A DNA stretch of 64,000 nt from Halanaerobium saccharolyticum (GTDB lineage: Bacteria; Bacillota; Halanaerobiia; Halanaerobiales; Halanaerobiaceae): contig NZ_SNWX01000001.1 in assembly GCF_004362045.1 (NCBI RefSeq), positions 255,990 through 319,989 of the forward strand, in the 5' to 3' direction. The notes beneath the pieces are model-generated. The model did no database searches. It saw nothing but the letters and a program-made list of their open reading frames with translations, and had not been told where the DNA came from. Made by a program: the position numbers and the translations under genes. How positions within the stretch are numbered: position 1 is the stretch's first letter; every line of letters starts with the position of its first letter. Shown in pieces: positions 51,066-59,743 of the stretch.

Positions 51066-51732
51066 TTTGATTACAGAATTAGCCCGCTACAATGATTTAA
51101 TGATCAGCGGTTCTTTAGAAACTTTATATATGGTGGCAATGTCATTATTTTTTGCGATTGTAGGGGGAATTCCACTCGGAGTTTTAACTACGATTACCAG
51201 ACAGGGTCATATACTGCCCAATAAGCCGCTTAATTTTATCCTGGATGGGATAATTAACATCGGGCGCTCGATTCCTTTTATTATTTTAATGGTTGCAGTT
51301 ATTCCTTTTACCCGGATGATTGTGGGTACTTCTATTGGAACCAATGCTGCAATTGTACCCCTTTCGCTGGCAGCTATTCCCTTTATGGGAAGAGTTACAG
51401 ATAATGCTATTTTAGAAATTGATCAGGGAGTGGTAGAATCAGCTCAGTCCATGGGCGCCAGTCCTTTACAGATTGTGTTTAAAGTATTATTACCAGAATC
51501 ACTGCCGGCAATTATTCTCGGCCTGACCCTGACTGCCATTAGTTTAGTCAGTTATTCAGCGATGGCAGGAGCGATTGGCGGAGGTGGTCTCGGCGATATT
51601 GCAATCCGCTATGGATATCAGCGATTTCAGCTGGCTGTTATGCTGGAGACTATAGTTATCCTGGTGATTATGGTCCAGCTGATCCAGTATGCAGGGAATC
51701 AGATAGCTTCATTTTTTGATCATAAGGCTTAA
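51058..51732 (+). CDS. metI: Methionine ABC transporter permease
   Basis: The 224-residue inner-membrane permease has about five helices with the coupling sequence VESAQSMGASPLQIVFKVLLPESLPAIILGLTLT and SYSAMAGAIGGGGLGDIAIRYGYQRF, which identify MetI. The ATG at 51058 overlaps metN by 8 bases. It should form a homodimer with two MetN. Confidence 0.95.
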   Translation: MFDLITELARYNDLMISGSLETLYMVAMSLFFAIVGGIPLGVLTTITRQGHILPNKPLNFILDGIINIGRSIPFIILMVAVIPFTRMIVGTSIGTNAAIVPLSLAAIPFMGRVTDNAILEIDQGVVESAQSMGASPLQIVFKVLLPESLPAIILGLTLTAISLVSYSAMAGAIGGGGLGDIAIRYGYQRFQLAVMLETIVILVIMVQLIQYAGNQIASFFDHKA

Positions 51733-51736
51733 CTGG

Positions 51737-51769
51737 TTAAGTATTTACTATTTTCAAACTAATACTTAA
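51737..51769 (+). other. Intergenic stem-loop between metI and metQ
   Basis: TTAAGTATT (51737-51745) pairs perfectly with AATACTTAA (51761-51769). No T tract follows. It may stabilise or process the mRNA, giving separate levels of metQ. Confidence 0.45.
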
Positions 51770-51868
51770 GATATTATTGAGTAGGAATAAGGAATTTTTT
51801 CTGGCAAAAACACACAGAGCCAGAATTAATTTAATAAATTTATAACAAGTAGAAGAGGAGAGATAATT

Positions 51869-52657
51869 ATGTTAAAGAAAACAATTTTAATTTTAGTGCT
51901 TTTAACTTTCGTGTTTGCTGGTGCTGTTCAGGCTGATAATCATGTACTTAAGATTGGTGCAACTCCTGTACCCCACTCTGAGATTTTAAATTTTATTAAG
52001 GATGATCTTGCTGACAAGGGAGTTAAATTGGAAATAGTTGAGTTTACTGATTATGTAACTCCAAATATTGCTTTAAGTGATGGCAGTATTGACGCTAATT
52101 TTTTCCAGCATGTACCTTATCTAAAAAGGTTCAATGCTGACCGCGGTCTGAATTTAGTTTCGGCAATTAAAGTTCATGTTGAGCCAATTGGTTTATATTC
52201 CAACAAATATACAAGTTTAGAAGAAATTCCAGAAGGTGCTTCAATTGCTATTCCAAATGATCCATCTAATGAAGGCCGGGCTTTAATTTTACTGCACAAT
52301 AATGATCTTATTACCCTGGATGATCCAACAAACTTAAGTGCAACTCCAATTGATATTGTGGAAAATCCAAAAAACTTAAACTTTGAAGAATTAGAAGCAG
52401 CACAGCTGCCAAGAGTTTTACCTGATGTAGCAGCAGCAGTAATCAATACTAATTATGCTTTAGAGGCTGATTTGAATCCTCTGGAAGATGCTTTAATTAT
52501 GGAAGGTAGTGACTCACCGTATGTTAATGTAGTTGCTGTTAGAAAAGGAGACCAGGACAGCGAAAAAATTCAGACTCTAAAAGAAGTTATTCAGTCTGAG
52601 AAAGTTAAAGAATTTATTCTGGAAAAATACGAAGGTGCTGTAGTACCAGCATTTTAA
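51869..52657 (+). CDS. metQ: Methionine-binding protein (MetQ/NlpA family)
   Basis: The 262-residue NlpA-family protein has a signal peptide KKTILILVLLTFVFAGAVQA with no lipobox cysteine, so it should be soluble in the periplasm, unlike the lipoproteins of most Firmicutes. Family motifs are KIGATPVPHSEIL, FTDYVTPNIALSDGSIDANFFQHVPYL, IAIPNDPSNEGRALILL and DVAAAVINTNYALEA. It is the binding partner of metNI and is the last gene before a terminator. Confidence 0.94.
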   Translation: MLKKTILILVLLTFVFAGAVQADNHVLKIGATPVPHSEILNFIKDDLADKGVKLEIVEFTDYVTPNIALSDGSIDANFFQHVPYLKRFNADRGLNLVSAIKVHVEPIGLYSNKYTSLEEIPEGASIAIPNDPSNEGRALILLHNNDLITLDDPTNLSATPIDIVENPKNLNFEELEAAQLPRVLPDVAAAVINTNYALEADLNPLEDALIMEGSDSPYVNVVAVRKGDQDSEKIQTLKEVIQSEKVKEFILEKYEGAVVPAF

Positions 52658-52697
52658 TTTGAATTTAGAAACTTAATTTAAATATTGTTAAACAGAG

Positions 52698-52726
52698 GGA
52701 GCAGTTTTCAGGACTGTTCCTTTTTT
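52698..52726 (+). terminator. Terminator after metQ
   Basis: GGAGCAGT (52698-52705) pairs with ACTGTTCC (52713-52720) with one G-U, followed by six T. Confidence 0.88.
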
Positions 52727-52788
52727 GTTTTTTAGCAAAAAATGGTGTATAATAAAGAATAGAAAGCAGAAAAACTGAGGTGGAAATT

Positions 52789-53082
52789 ATGAGTAAAAGC
52801 CTGGCAGCTGTGGTAAATATAATTCGTCTTATGAAAGACTCGGATGTAAAAATAAGCAAAAAGGCACTATTTTTAGTACCTCTTGCCTACCTTATTTTCC
52901 CTTTTGATCTGGTGGGAGATTTTTTTCCAATTCTGGGTCAAATTGATGATGTTGCAGTTTTTGTAGTAATGTGGCCTATTTTAAGAACTATTTTAAAAAA
53001 ATATCAGAGTGGGGATCCAGAAGTTGAAAAAGAGAAAAAGGATCCAGAAGCTATAGATATTGATGATTATACAGTTGAATAA
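52789..53082 (+). CDS. DUF1232 (YkvA-like) small membrane protein
   Basis: A 97-residue protein with the DUF1232 signature ALFLVPLAYLIFPFDLVGDFFPILGQIDDVAVF, which forms a membrane hairpin, and an acidic C-terminus. I choose ATG 52789 over a GTG at 52780 because the GAGGTG site is at 52777-52782. A TATAAT at 52748-52753 is the likely -10. The function of the family is unknown. Confidence 0.87.
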   Translation: MSKSLAAVVNIIRLMKDSDVKISKKALFLVPLAYLIFPFDLVGDFFPILGQIDDVAVFVVMWPILRTILKKYQSGDPEVEKEKKDPEAIDIDDYTVE

Positions 53083-53091
53083 TAAATAGAT

Positions 53092-53128
53092 AACTCTACA
53101 GCCTGAATCAAGGTTGTAGAGTTTTTTT
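53092..53128 (+). terminator. Terminator after DUF1232 gene
   Basis: AACTCTACA (53092-53100) pairs with TGTAGAGTT (53115-53123), with an inner CCT/AGG pair, followed by seven T. Confidence 0.92.
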
Positions 53129-53156
53129 ATTTTTGGAAAATAATTTTTAAAAAACC

Positions 53157-53212
53157 TTGACAAGACAAATTAATGGGATTATAATAACAGTGTACCAGTT
53201 AACTAGTGCACT
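53157..53212 (+). promoter_or_regulatory. Consensus promoter with GntR-type operator
   Basis: TTGACA (53157-53162) and TATAAT (53180-53185) are 17 bases apart. Directly downstream, 53189-53212 is a 24-base imperfect palindrome (AGTGTACCAGTTAACTAG and TGCACT; 20 of 24 positions symmetric) covering the start site. It is a probable operator for the GntR regulator encoded by the first gene. Confidence 0.8.
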
Positions 53213-53236
53213 AATAAATAAGAGAGGAGGAAGCAG

Positions 53237-53614
53237 ATGGATATTGATTTTAATGCCGCCTATCCGATCTACGAACAGGTAATAGACGAAATAAAGAAAG
53301 AAATAGTAAGAGGAGAATTAAGTGCCGGAGATAAACTTCCGTCACAGAGGAAACTGGCTCGAAAAATTGATGTTAATCCAAATACGGTTCAGAGGGCATA
53401 TAGGGAGATGGAACAGCGGGGGCTTGTGGAAACCAAAAGAGGTAAAGGCACATTTATAAAGGATGATGATCAGGTAATGGTAGAAATAAAAAAAGAAATG
53501 GCTGCAACAGCAGTTTCGAATTTTATAGACGAAATGATTTCACTGGGATTTGAAAAGGAAAATATTTTAAGTAAAGTTGAGACTAATCTCAAAAGGAGGG
53601 ACGATAATGAATGA
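53237..53614 (+). CDS. GntR family regulator, YtrA type
   Basis: A 125-residue regulator: winged helix (about 8-75; PIYEQVIDEIKKEIVRGEL, KLPSQRKLARKIDVNPNTVQRAYREMEQRGLVETKRGKGTFI) and a short C-terminal helical region for dimerisation. The lack of a large effector domain is the YtrA subfamily trait. YtrA regulators usually repress their own ABC transporter operon, here the ATPase and permease that follow, through the palindrome at 53189. It overlaps the ATPase gene by 8 bases. Confidence 0.92.
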   Translation: MDIDFNAAYPIYEQVIDEIKKEIVRGELSAGDKLPSQRKLARKIDVNPNTVQRAYREMEQRGLVETKRGKGTFIKDDDQVMVEIKKEMAATAVSNFIDEMISLGFEKENILSKVETNLKRRDDNE

Positions 53615-54308
53615 AAATATAATTGAGGTCAGTAATTTGAAAAAGAAATTTCCCGGGGTCCAGGCTCTTAAGGGTGTAAATCTAAATATACCTGAGGGAA
53701 TGATAACCGGAATTGTAGGGCCCAATGGCAGTGGTAAATCGACCATGTTAAAGATTATCAGTGGTTTGATTGTCAAAGATGAGGGGCAGGTAAATATTAA
53801 TCGGAAAAATAAGCAGAGACATTTAATGCAGGATATTGCATTTTTACCGGAGATTAATCATCTTTACCGCTGGATGACAATTTCGGAGATGATAAGATTT
53901 CACGAGGATCAATTTTTAGATTTTTCCCCTGAAAAAGCAAATGAGCTGCTGGATTTTATGAATCTTAAACTGGAGCAAAAAATTAATAATCTTTCCAAAG
54001 GGATGGTGGCCAGACTTAAATTAATTTTAGTTTTAAGCCGTTCTGCAGAAATTTTAATTCTGGATGAACCTCTGGCTGGTATTGACCCAGCTTCGCGAGA
54101 AAGAATATTGGAAAGTTTAATCGGCGAATTTGATTCAGCCAATCAGAGTATTATTCTGGCAACTCATGAGATAATAGAAGCAGAAAGATTTTTAGACCAT
54201 GTAATTTTTATGGAAGCAGGAGAGATATTACTTGAAGGTAATGCTGATGATTTAAGAGCAGAAAAAGGAAAATCGATCAGAGAATTAATCGGGGAGGTAT
54301 TTGAATGA
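53607..54308 (+). CDS. ABC transporter ATP-binding protein (YtrA-operon type)
   Basis: I choose ATG 53607, after AGGAGG at 53595-53600. The 233-residue ATPase has GPNGSGKSTMLK, the signature LSKGMVARLKLILVL (LSKGM in place of LSGGQ, common in this subfamily), Walker B ILILDEPLAGIDP and ATHEI. It works with the membrane protein at 54305, whose ATG overlaps its stop (ATGA). Related operons respond to cell-wall-active antibiotics, but the substrate here is unknown. Confidence 0.92.
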   Translation: MNENIIEVSNLKKKFPGVQALKGVNLNIPEGMITGIVGPNGSGKSTMLKIISGLIVKDEGQVNINRKNKQRHLMQDIAFLPEINHLYRWMTISEMIRFHEDQFLDFSPEKANELLDFMNLKLEQKINNLSKGMVARLKLILVLSRSAEILILDEPLAGIDPASRERILESLIGEFDSANQSIILATHEIIEAERFLDHVIFMEAGEILLEGNADDLRAEKGKSIRELIGEVFE

Positions 54309-55066
54309 GAAGTTTACTATCGTTAATTAAAAATGAATTTAAGCAGTTAAATATTTTAATTATAGTTTCAGCACTGATTATTGCAGCCTGGGAGTGGTTT
54401 TTACTGACCAGAACAGAGCACTGGCCTCCAGGTGTAAGTTTTGGGCTTGGCTTTATTCCGTTATTTTTTCTGCCGCTGATTATGATCTTTCTGGGCTATA
54501 ATTCATATCGCAGTGAATGGGGTAATAATACCATTTATTTATTAAAAATTCTGCCCCGTAAAGGTTACGAAATTAATTTTGCCAAGTTTTTTCCTACCTT
54601 TGTTTACAATTTAATTTTAAGTGGAGCCCTGATTTTAGTTAATCTTTATTTCCACCAGGATTTTTTAGCAGGAGTATTTCGTCAAATACCGGAAATGCTG
54701 GGAAGAGAAGTATTCAGGGAATTTTTAATTCTTGCTTATCTCTCTTATTTAATTACAGGAATTCAAATGTATTTAATTACCCAGTTTTCGTATATCATTG
54801 CTTCTTTTTATAATCGTTTTCGACTTTTAATTAGTATTTTAATCTTTATCTTGAGCCATTATTTCATTCTGCGAGTTGGAGGTTTTTTCAATTATTTATT
54901 TAACTGGCTGCCCGATTTTCCGGTCACTGTCTTTATGGAAAATCCAGCTGGAGTAACAGAATCCACAATTTATATTGGCTCGGCGCCCTTTGTTGTGATT
55001 TTGCTGCTCATGACCGGATTGTTCTTTTTAAATTCCCGCTTAATTGCTTCTGATGTCGATGTATAA
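54305..55066 (+). CDS. ABC transporter permease (ABC-2 like)
   Basis: A 253-residue membrane protein with about six helices (near 15-35, 45-65, 95-115, 145-165, 170-190 and 225-245) and no extracytoplasmic domain. The YRSEWGNNTIYLLKILPRKGYEINFAKF loop after the second helix resembles ABC-2 type permeases. It overlaps the ATPase gene by 4 bases. The substrate is unknown. Confidence 0.8.
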   Translation: MRSLLSLIKNEFKQLNILIIVSALIIAAWEWFLLTRTEHWPPGVSFGLGFIPLFFLPLIMIFLGYNSYRSEWGNNTIYLLKILPRKGYEINFAKFFPTFVYNLILSGALILVNLYFHQDFLAGVFRQIPEMLGREVFREFLILAYLSYLITGIQMYLITQFSYIIASFYNRFRLLISILIFILSHYFILRVGGFFNYLFNWLPDFPVTVFMENPAGVTESTIYIGSAPFVVILLLMTGLFFLNSRLIASDVDV

Positions 55067-55078
55067 AAGGAGGATAAA

Positions 55079-56221
55079 ATGAGTAGAAAAAAATTGATTA
55101 CTTATCTATTAATTATTTTAACTTTAGTGATGATTGTAGACGTTAAATATGTTCGTTCGGATAATAATTTATTTGAAGGTTTGATTACAGAATCAATTGA
55201 GGAAATGATAGGAGCTGAAAATAATTTCTTTCAATATAATTATAATCAGGAAAGTATCAAAGCCGAAAAAGAGGGAAATTTAAGGCTGGGAGCAGACTTT
55301 TTAAGAAAAAATGAAGAGATTAACAGCTTCAACCTGGAAAATGAGTTTGGCAGTATTCAGCTTCAGGGAAGTAAGAATCAGGAAATAAATATTGACTATA
55401 CTCTCAAGGTCCATGCTGAAGATAGAGAGGCAGCAGAAAAATTTATTCAGGATTTAGAAGTCATCTATAATCTTGAGGGATCTAATTTAGAAATCAGTTT
55501 AAACCGAAGTCAGACAGAAACTCCCGAACTGATTAAAGTAGTTGAGATCGACTACAAAATCACTGTTCCCGAGGATCTCCAGACAGAATTAATTAATAAT
55601 TACGGTAAACTTCAGGTTCAGAATTTAAAAGCAGAAGTAAATGGCTCCAACCGCTACGGCAGTACCCGGATCAATAATATAGATAGTGCAGTAGTTCTGA
55701 ATCTGGCATATGGTGAATCCAGAATTGATAATTTGGGTTCTACTTTAGAATTAGATTCCTCCTATGCAGAAAATACCATAAATAGGGTAGCAGGTAATTT
55801 CAAGTTAGAAAGCGCCTATGGCTTTAATAAAATTTCTAATTTAGAGTCTGCTCTGATTATAAACAGCCGTTATGGTGGCGCAGAAATAAGCTCAGCCGCA
55901 GATATTGAGATCAACAGCAGATATACTGGCTTTAAAATTAGTGATGTTGAAGGCAAAATAACAGCTGATTCGGAATATGGAGAATTTCAATTAAGTCAAA
56001 TTGAAGATCTGGATTTAGAGCTGAGATATGCTGATGTAGAAATTACTTCTCTTCCGGATTATGAGCTTTACAGTTATGATCTTAGTACAGAACATGGAAA
56101 TATTAACGCAGATTTTGCTGCTTCGAGTAATGAAAATAAAGAAGAACTAAACTACCAGGGTCAGCAGGCAAAATATAAAATAATAATAAATTCTGAGTAT
56201 GGAGATATAAATATTAATTAG
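55079..56221 (+). CDS. Exported DUF4097-like repeat protein
   Basis: A 380-residue protein with an N-terminal membrane segment or signal (KKLITYLLIILTLVMIVDVKYV) and a long beta-helical part. Residues about 85-370 contain many rungs of about 20 residues with a recurring YG or YA at the turn (NNYGKLQVQNL, NRYGSTRINNI, LAYGESRIDNL, SAYGFNKISNL, SRYGGAEISSA, SEYGEFQLSQI, SEYGDININ). This resembles DUF4097 'putative adhesin' beta-helices. It is the last gene of the GntR operon, so it probably shares the envelope-stress role of the transporter. AGGAGG precedes the ATG. Confidence 0.8.
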   Translation: MSRKKLITYLLIILTLVMIVDVKYVRSDNNLFEGLITESIEEMIGAENNFFQYNYNQESIKAEKEGNLRLGADFLRKNEEINSFNLENEFGSIQLQGSKNQEINIDYTLKVHAEDREAAEKFIQDLEVIYNLEGSNLEISLNRSQTETPELIKVVEIDYKITVPEDLQTELINNYGKLQVQNLKAEVNGSNRYGSTRINNIDSAVVLNLAYGESRIDNLGSTLELDSSYAENTINRVAGNFKLESAYGFNKISNLESALIINSRYGGAEISSAADIEINSRYTGFKISDVEGKITADSEYGEFQLSQIEDLDLELRYADVEITSLPDYELYSYDLSTEHGNINADFAASSNENKEELNYQGQQAKYKIIINSEYGDININ

Positions 56222-56254
56222 TTTTGCTCTCTTAAAACTCTAATCAAATTCTAA

Positions 56255-56316
56255 TCGACCGAACGGTTGACAAAAAAAATATTTAGAGTTATAATAACTA
56301 CTGACCGGTTAGTCGA
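56255..56316 (+). promoter_or_regulatory. Consensus promoter flanked by TetR-type operators
   Basis: TTGACA (56267-56272) and TATAAT (56290-56295) are 17 bases apart. GACCGAACGGTTGAC (about 56257-56271) overlaps the -35 and CTGACCGGTTAGTCG (about 56301-56315) lies at the start site. Both carry the ACCG--CGGT/ACCGGT core usual for TetR operators, so the efflux operon is probably self-repressed. Confidence 0.75.
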
Positions 56317-56348
56317 GGAAAATTTCATTAGAATTTGAGGAGGCTTTT

Positions 56349-56927
56349 ATGGCCGAGGATACGAGAAACAATATACTAAAGTCAGCTGTTAAGCTTTTTT
56401 CTAAAAACAATTATCATGCTGTCTCTATGACAGAGATAGCAAATGGAGCAGATATCAGCAAGGGGACCCTTTACTGGCATTTTGACAGTAAAGAGGAATT
56501 ATTTAGAGAAATTGCGATTGGTGGAATTAATCACTTTAATAATCTTTTTCAAGATATCGCTCAGAAAGATGTTAGTAGTGATAAAAAGATTAGAGAAATA
56601 GTTAAATGTGTATTGGAAACCCTGATTAAACATTTAGGGATAATGGATGTATTTAGGAACAATGTTGAGTTGATCAGCAGAGATTTTAAAGACACACTTG
56701 AAACAAAACACCAGGAAAATATAGAAATTGTGACCCAAATTGTTGAACAGGGTATTAATGAGGGCTCAATAAAAAGTGAGGACCCCACTGATATTTCAAC
56801 AATGATCTTATCAGTCCTGTTTACTCCCCATACTAAGGAGTTATTAGACAATGCAGAAAAGGTCGAGAAAAAAATAAACTTTATTTATGATTTTATAATG
56901 AATGGGATTAGCAGAAAGGAGCAATAA
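56349..56927 (+). CDS. TetR family regulator
   Basis: A 192-residue regulator with the N-terminal helix-turn-helix NNILKSAVKLFSKNNYHAVSMTEIANGADISKGTLYWHFDSKEELF, which is the TetR/AcrR signature, and a helical ligand-binding domain. It starts the efflux operon and is followed directly by the TolC-type gene. It should repress the operon through the palindromes around its promoter until a drug or other ligand binds. GAGGAGG precedes the ATG. Confidence 0.94.
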   Translation: MAEDTRNNILKSAVKLFSKNNYHAVSMTEIANGADISKGTLYWHFDSKEELFREIAIGGINHFNNLFQDIAQKDVSSDKKIREIVKCVLETLIKHLGIMDVFRNNVELISRDFKDTLETKHQENIEIVTQIVEQGINEGSIKSEDPTDISTMILSVLFTPHTKELLDNAEKVEKKINFIYDFIMNGISRKEQ

Positions 56928-56928
56928 G

Positions 56929-58230
56929 ATGAAAAACAAAATGAAAGTTATTACAATGTTTTTAATTGCCTTAATTTTTTTATCTACTCCTGCTGTAATG
57001 GCAGCAGAGGAGATCGAGTTAGAAGAGGCTGTAAAGATTTTAATTGAAGAAAATAGGACATTAAAAAATGCTCGTAAAGACATTGAAAAGGCAGAAAAGG
57101 ACATAGAACTGGCTCAAAGATCTTACTTTCCAACTCTGGACCTGCAGACTTCCTATACTAAAATGGACGAAGGCCAGCAGACTTTACTCGGGACAGGTTC
57201 TGATGAAAATTACAGAACTTCTGTTTCTTTAACTCAGCCACTCTGGCTGGGGGGAAAGGTTTCTATGCAGAAGGAAATTGCTAATTATAGTCTGGAAATT
57301 TCGAGAACTAAATATGAACAGAGTGTAGAAGATCAGATATTTTCTCTAGTTCAGGCCTATTATGGAGTTCTGCAGGCTCAGGGTATGGTAGAAATTAGAG
57401 AAGAAGCTCTAGATATAGTAAATGAACACTTAAGAATAGTAAAAAATAATTTGGAGGCCGGGATTGCGATTCGTCGTGATTTACTGCAGAGTCAGATAGA
57501 GCAGAGAAATGCTGAAGAGGATCTGACCACAGCTAAAAATGATTTACAAATTGCCCGGAGGCGGCTGGCTCAGCTTTTAACTACAGAGAAAATATATGAG
57601 CCCAGTGATCCAGAAATCAATTTTAAACTGGAATTAGAACAGCAAAAACTATTTAACACAGCATTAGCAAATGATCCCCAGCTTATGATTTTGGAATTAA
57701 ATAAAAAGATTATTAAATTAAGACAGAAGTTAGAAGGGCAGTATTATCGTCCCAGTGTTTCTCTCAATGGTTCTTATGACTGGCAGGGTCCAGAATTTAT
57801 GGACGAAAAAAGCTGGTCGATGACTCTAGGAGTGAATGTCCCTCTTTATGATGGAGGTAAAGGTAATGTTAATGCCGAAAAACAAGAGTTAGAATTAGAA
57901 AAAGTAGCTAATAATCGAAATGATTTATTAGAGAATATAGATATAGAGGTAGAGGAATCTATTTTAACTGTCAAAGAAAATAAAGAGGCAATTGAGTTAG
58001 AACAGCTTTCTTTAGAAAATGCTGAAGAAAACTTAGAAATAGCTAATAAAAGTTATGAGGCCGGGGTAGCAAGTAACACTGAGGTAATTGATGCTCAGAG
58101 TACTTACAATCAGGCTCAGATATCTTTATTACAGGCAGAATATGATTATGAAATAGAGTTATTTAAAACAATATATAAAAGTGGCCGCTTAAAAGAATAT
58201 TTTGGAGATGTGATAAATAATGAAAAATAA
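56929..58230 (+). CDS. TolC family outer membrane efflux channel
   Basis: The ATG at 56929 follows AAAGGAG at 56915-56921; an upstream in-frame ATG at 56902 would overlap the TetR gene. The 433-residue protein has a signal peptide (MKVITMFLIALIFLSTPAVMAAEE) and two OEP repeats rich in coiled coil, with SYFPTLDLQTSYT and YRPSVSLNGSYDW as the beta-barrel strands. Its presence is direct evidence for an outer membrane. It overlaps the adaptor gene by 11 bases. Confidence 0.93.
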   Translation: MKNKMKVITMFLIALIFLSTPAVMAAEEIELEEAVKILIEENRTLKNARKDIEKAEKDIELAQRSYFPTLDLQTSYTKMDEGQQTLLGTGSDENYRTSVSLTQPLWLGGKVSMQKEIANYSLEISRTKYEQSVEDQIFSLVQAYYGVLQAQGMVEIREEALDIVNEHLRIVKNNLEAGIAIRRDLLQSQIEQRNAEEDLTTAKNDLQIARRRLAQLLTTEKIYEPSDPEINFKLELEQQKLFNTALANDPQLMILELNKKIIKLRQKLEGQYYRPSVSLNGSYDWQGPEFMDEKSWSMTLGVNVPLYDGGKGNVNAEKQELELEKVANNRNDLLENIDIEVEESILTVKENKEAIELEQLSLENAEENLEIANKSYEAGVASNTEVIDAQSTYNQAQISLLQAEYDYEIELFKTIYKSGRLKEYFGDVINNEK

Positions 58231-59743
58231 ACATAAAACTCTTAGTTTTTTAATAATTTTACTTTTGCTCAGTTCTCCCGTACTGGCTCAGCAGGAGACC
58301 CAGATTGTGGAGACTACAGAGTCAGTCGTTGATGATATAAGTTTAAATGAACAGATAACAGGAATCCTGACACCAGTTAAAAATGTGAATATTCCAGCTC
58401 AGGTTGGAGGAGTAGTCGATCGTGTAAATATAGCTCTTGGTGATCGAGTTGAGGCAGAAGCTGAATTAATTAAAATTAATGATGAAGCGCTTAGAATCAG
58501 AAAAAGACAGGCTCAGGCTGCCCTGGATAGTGCTCGTGCTAATTATCAGCAGCTCAAAAATGGAGCAACCGAAGAAGAACTGGCCAGAGTTAGAGCTTCC
58601 TATGAAAATGCAAAAGCCAGTCTGGAAAGTGCACAGACCAATTTGAAATTAATGCAGGAATTGTATCAGGAGCGCCGAACCCTGGAACAGCAGCTGGTAA
58701 ATGCAGAACAGCAGCTCAATAATGCCCGGCAGCAGCTTCAGACTTCAAAACAAAACCTGAATCAGGCGGAAATAAATTACAATCAGGCTAAAAGAGAATA
58801 TGAACGCTCTAAAAATTTATATCAAGATAATGTCATTTCGGAAAAAGCATATGAAAATGCAGAAAGTGCTTATAAAAATGCAGAATCAGTATATAAAAGT
58901 GCTCAAATTTCTGTTGACCAGGCCGAGACTTCTCTGGCAGCAGCCAAGAAAAACTATCAACTAGCAAAGGAAACTTATAATAATCCTACCTCTTTAAAAC
59001 AGCAGTTAGAAAATGCTCGCAGTCAGGTAAATAGTGCCCAGACAAATTTAAAAGTGGCCAGGGCTAATTTGGAGGAAACAGAAAGAGGTCCCAGAAAAGA
59101 AAGAATAAGAGCAAGTCTGGCCTCAGTTGAACAGGCAGAGGCAAGCCTGGCAGAAATTGAAGATCAGATTGCTAAAACACAGATTACTGCTCCTTTTTCC
59201 GGTTTAGTAAATAAGGTTACTATTGAAGCCGGGGAAATGATTGCTTCCGGACAAATGGTTGTTAATTTAATTAATATTGATCAGTTATATGCTGAGATCA
59301 ATGTAACTTCAGCCACAGTTTCTGCTATAAAAAAAGATGATCTGGTTGAAGTAAAAGCCGAAACTATGCAGCATTATATTCAGGGGAAGGTAACTAACAT
59401 TGCTCCTGCTGCAGATCAGGCCAGCAGAACTTTTCTGGTAAAAGTTAAAATTCCTAATCAGGATCACAAATTAAGAGCTGGAATGTTTGCTGATGTAAAA
59501 ATTACCAAGGGAAAATCTGGCTCAGCAGTAGTGGTTCCAATTGGGAGTATTGTTAATCTTAATAGTGATAACCCCTATTTATTTGTAGTAGAAGCCGGAA
59601 AAGCAGTAAGAAAAGATATAAAAACAGGAATCATCACTGACAGTCGAGTTGAAGTTTTAGAAGGACTGAAGGCAAAAGAAAATGTTATAATTAGGGGTCA
59701 AAGCAATTTAGAATCTGGCCAAGAGGTTGAGGTGAGAAATTAA
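58220..59743 (+). CDS. RND periplasmic adaptor (HlyD/AcrA family) with long coiled coil
   Basis: A 507-residue adaptor: signal peptide (TLSFLIILLLLSSPVLAQ), lipoyl half (VNIPAQVGGVVDRVNIALGDRVEAEAELIKIND), a coiled-coil hairpin of about 210 residues (about 95-305; repeating NAxxQL and QAEI patterns), the second lipoyl half (APFSGLVNKVTIEAGEMIASGQMV), then beta-barrel and membrane-proximal domains. The hairpin is longer than that of AcrA. There is no lipobox. It overlaps both neighbouring genes by 11 bases and 1 base. It joins the TolC-type channel to the RND pump. Confidence 0.92.
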   Translation: MKNKHKTLSFLIILLLLSSPVLAQQETQIVETTESVVDDISLNEQITGILTPVKNVNIPAQVGGVVDRVNIALGDRVEAEAELIKINDEALRIRKRQAQAALDSARANYQQLKNGATEEELARVRASYENAKASLESAQTNLKLMQELYQERRTLEQQLVNAEQQLNNARQQLQTSKQNLNQAEINYNQAKREYERSKNLYQDNVISEKAYENAESAYKNAESVYKSAQISVDQAETSLAAAKKNYQLAKETYNNPTSLKQQLENARSQVNSAQTNLKVARANLEETERGPRKERIRASLASVEQAEASLAEIEDQIAKTQITAPFSGLVNKVTIEAGEMIASGQMVVNLINIDQLYAEINVTSATVSAIKKDDLVEVKAETMQHYIQGKVTNIAPAADQASRTFLVKVKIPNQDHKLRAGMFADVKITKGKSGSAVVVPIGSIVNLNSDNPYLFVVEAGKAVRKDIKTGIITDSRVEVLEGLKAKENVIIRGQSNLESGQEVEVRN

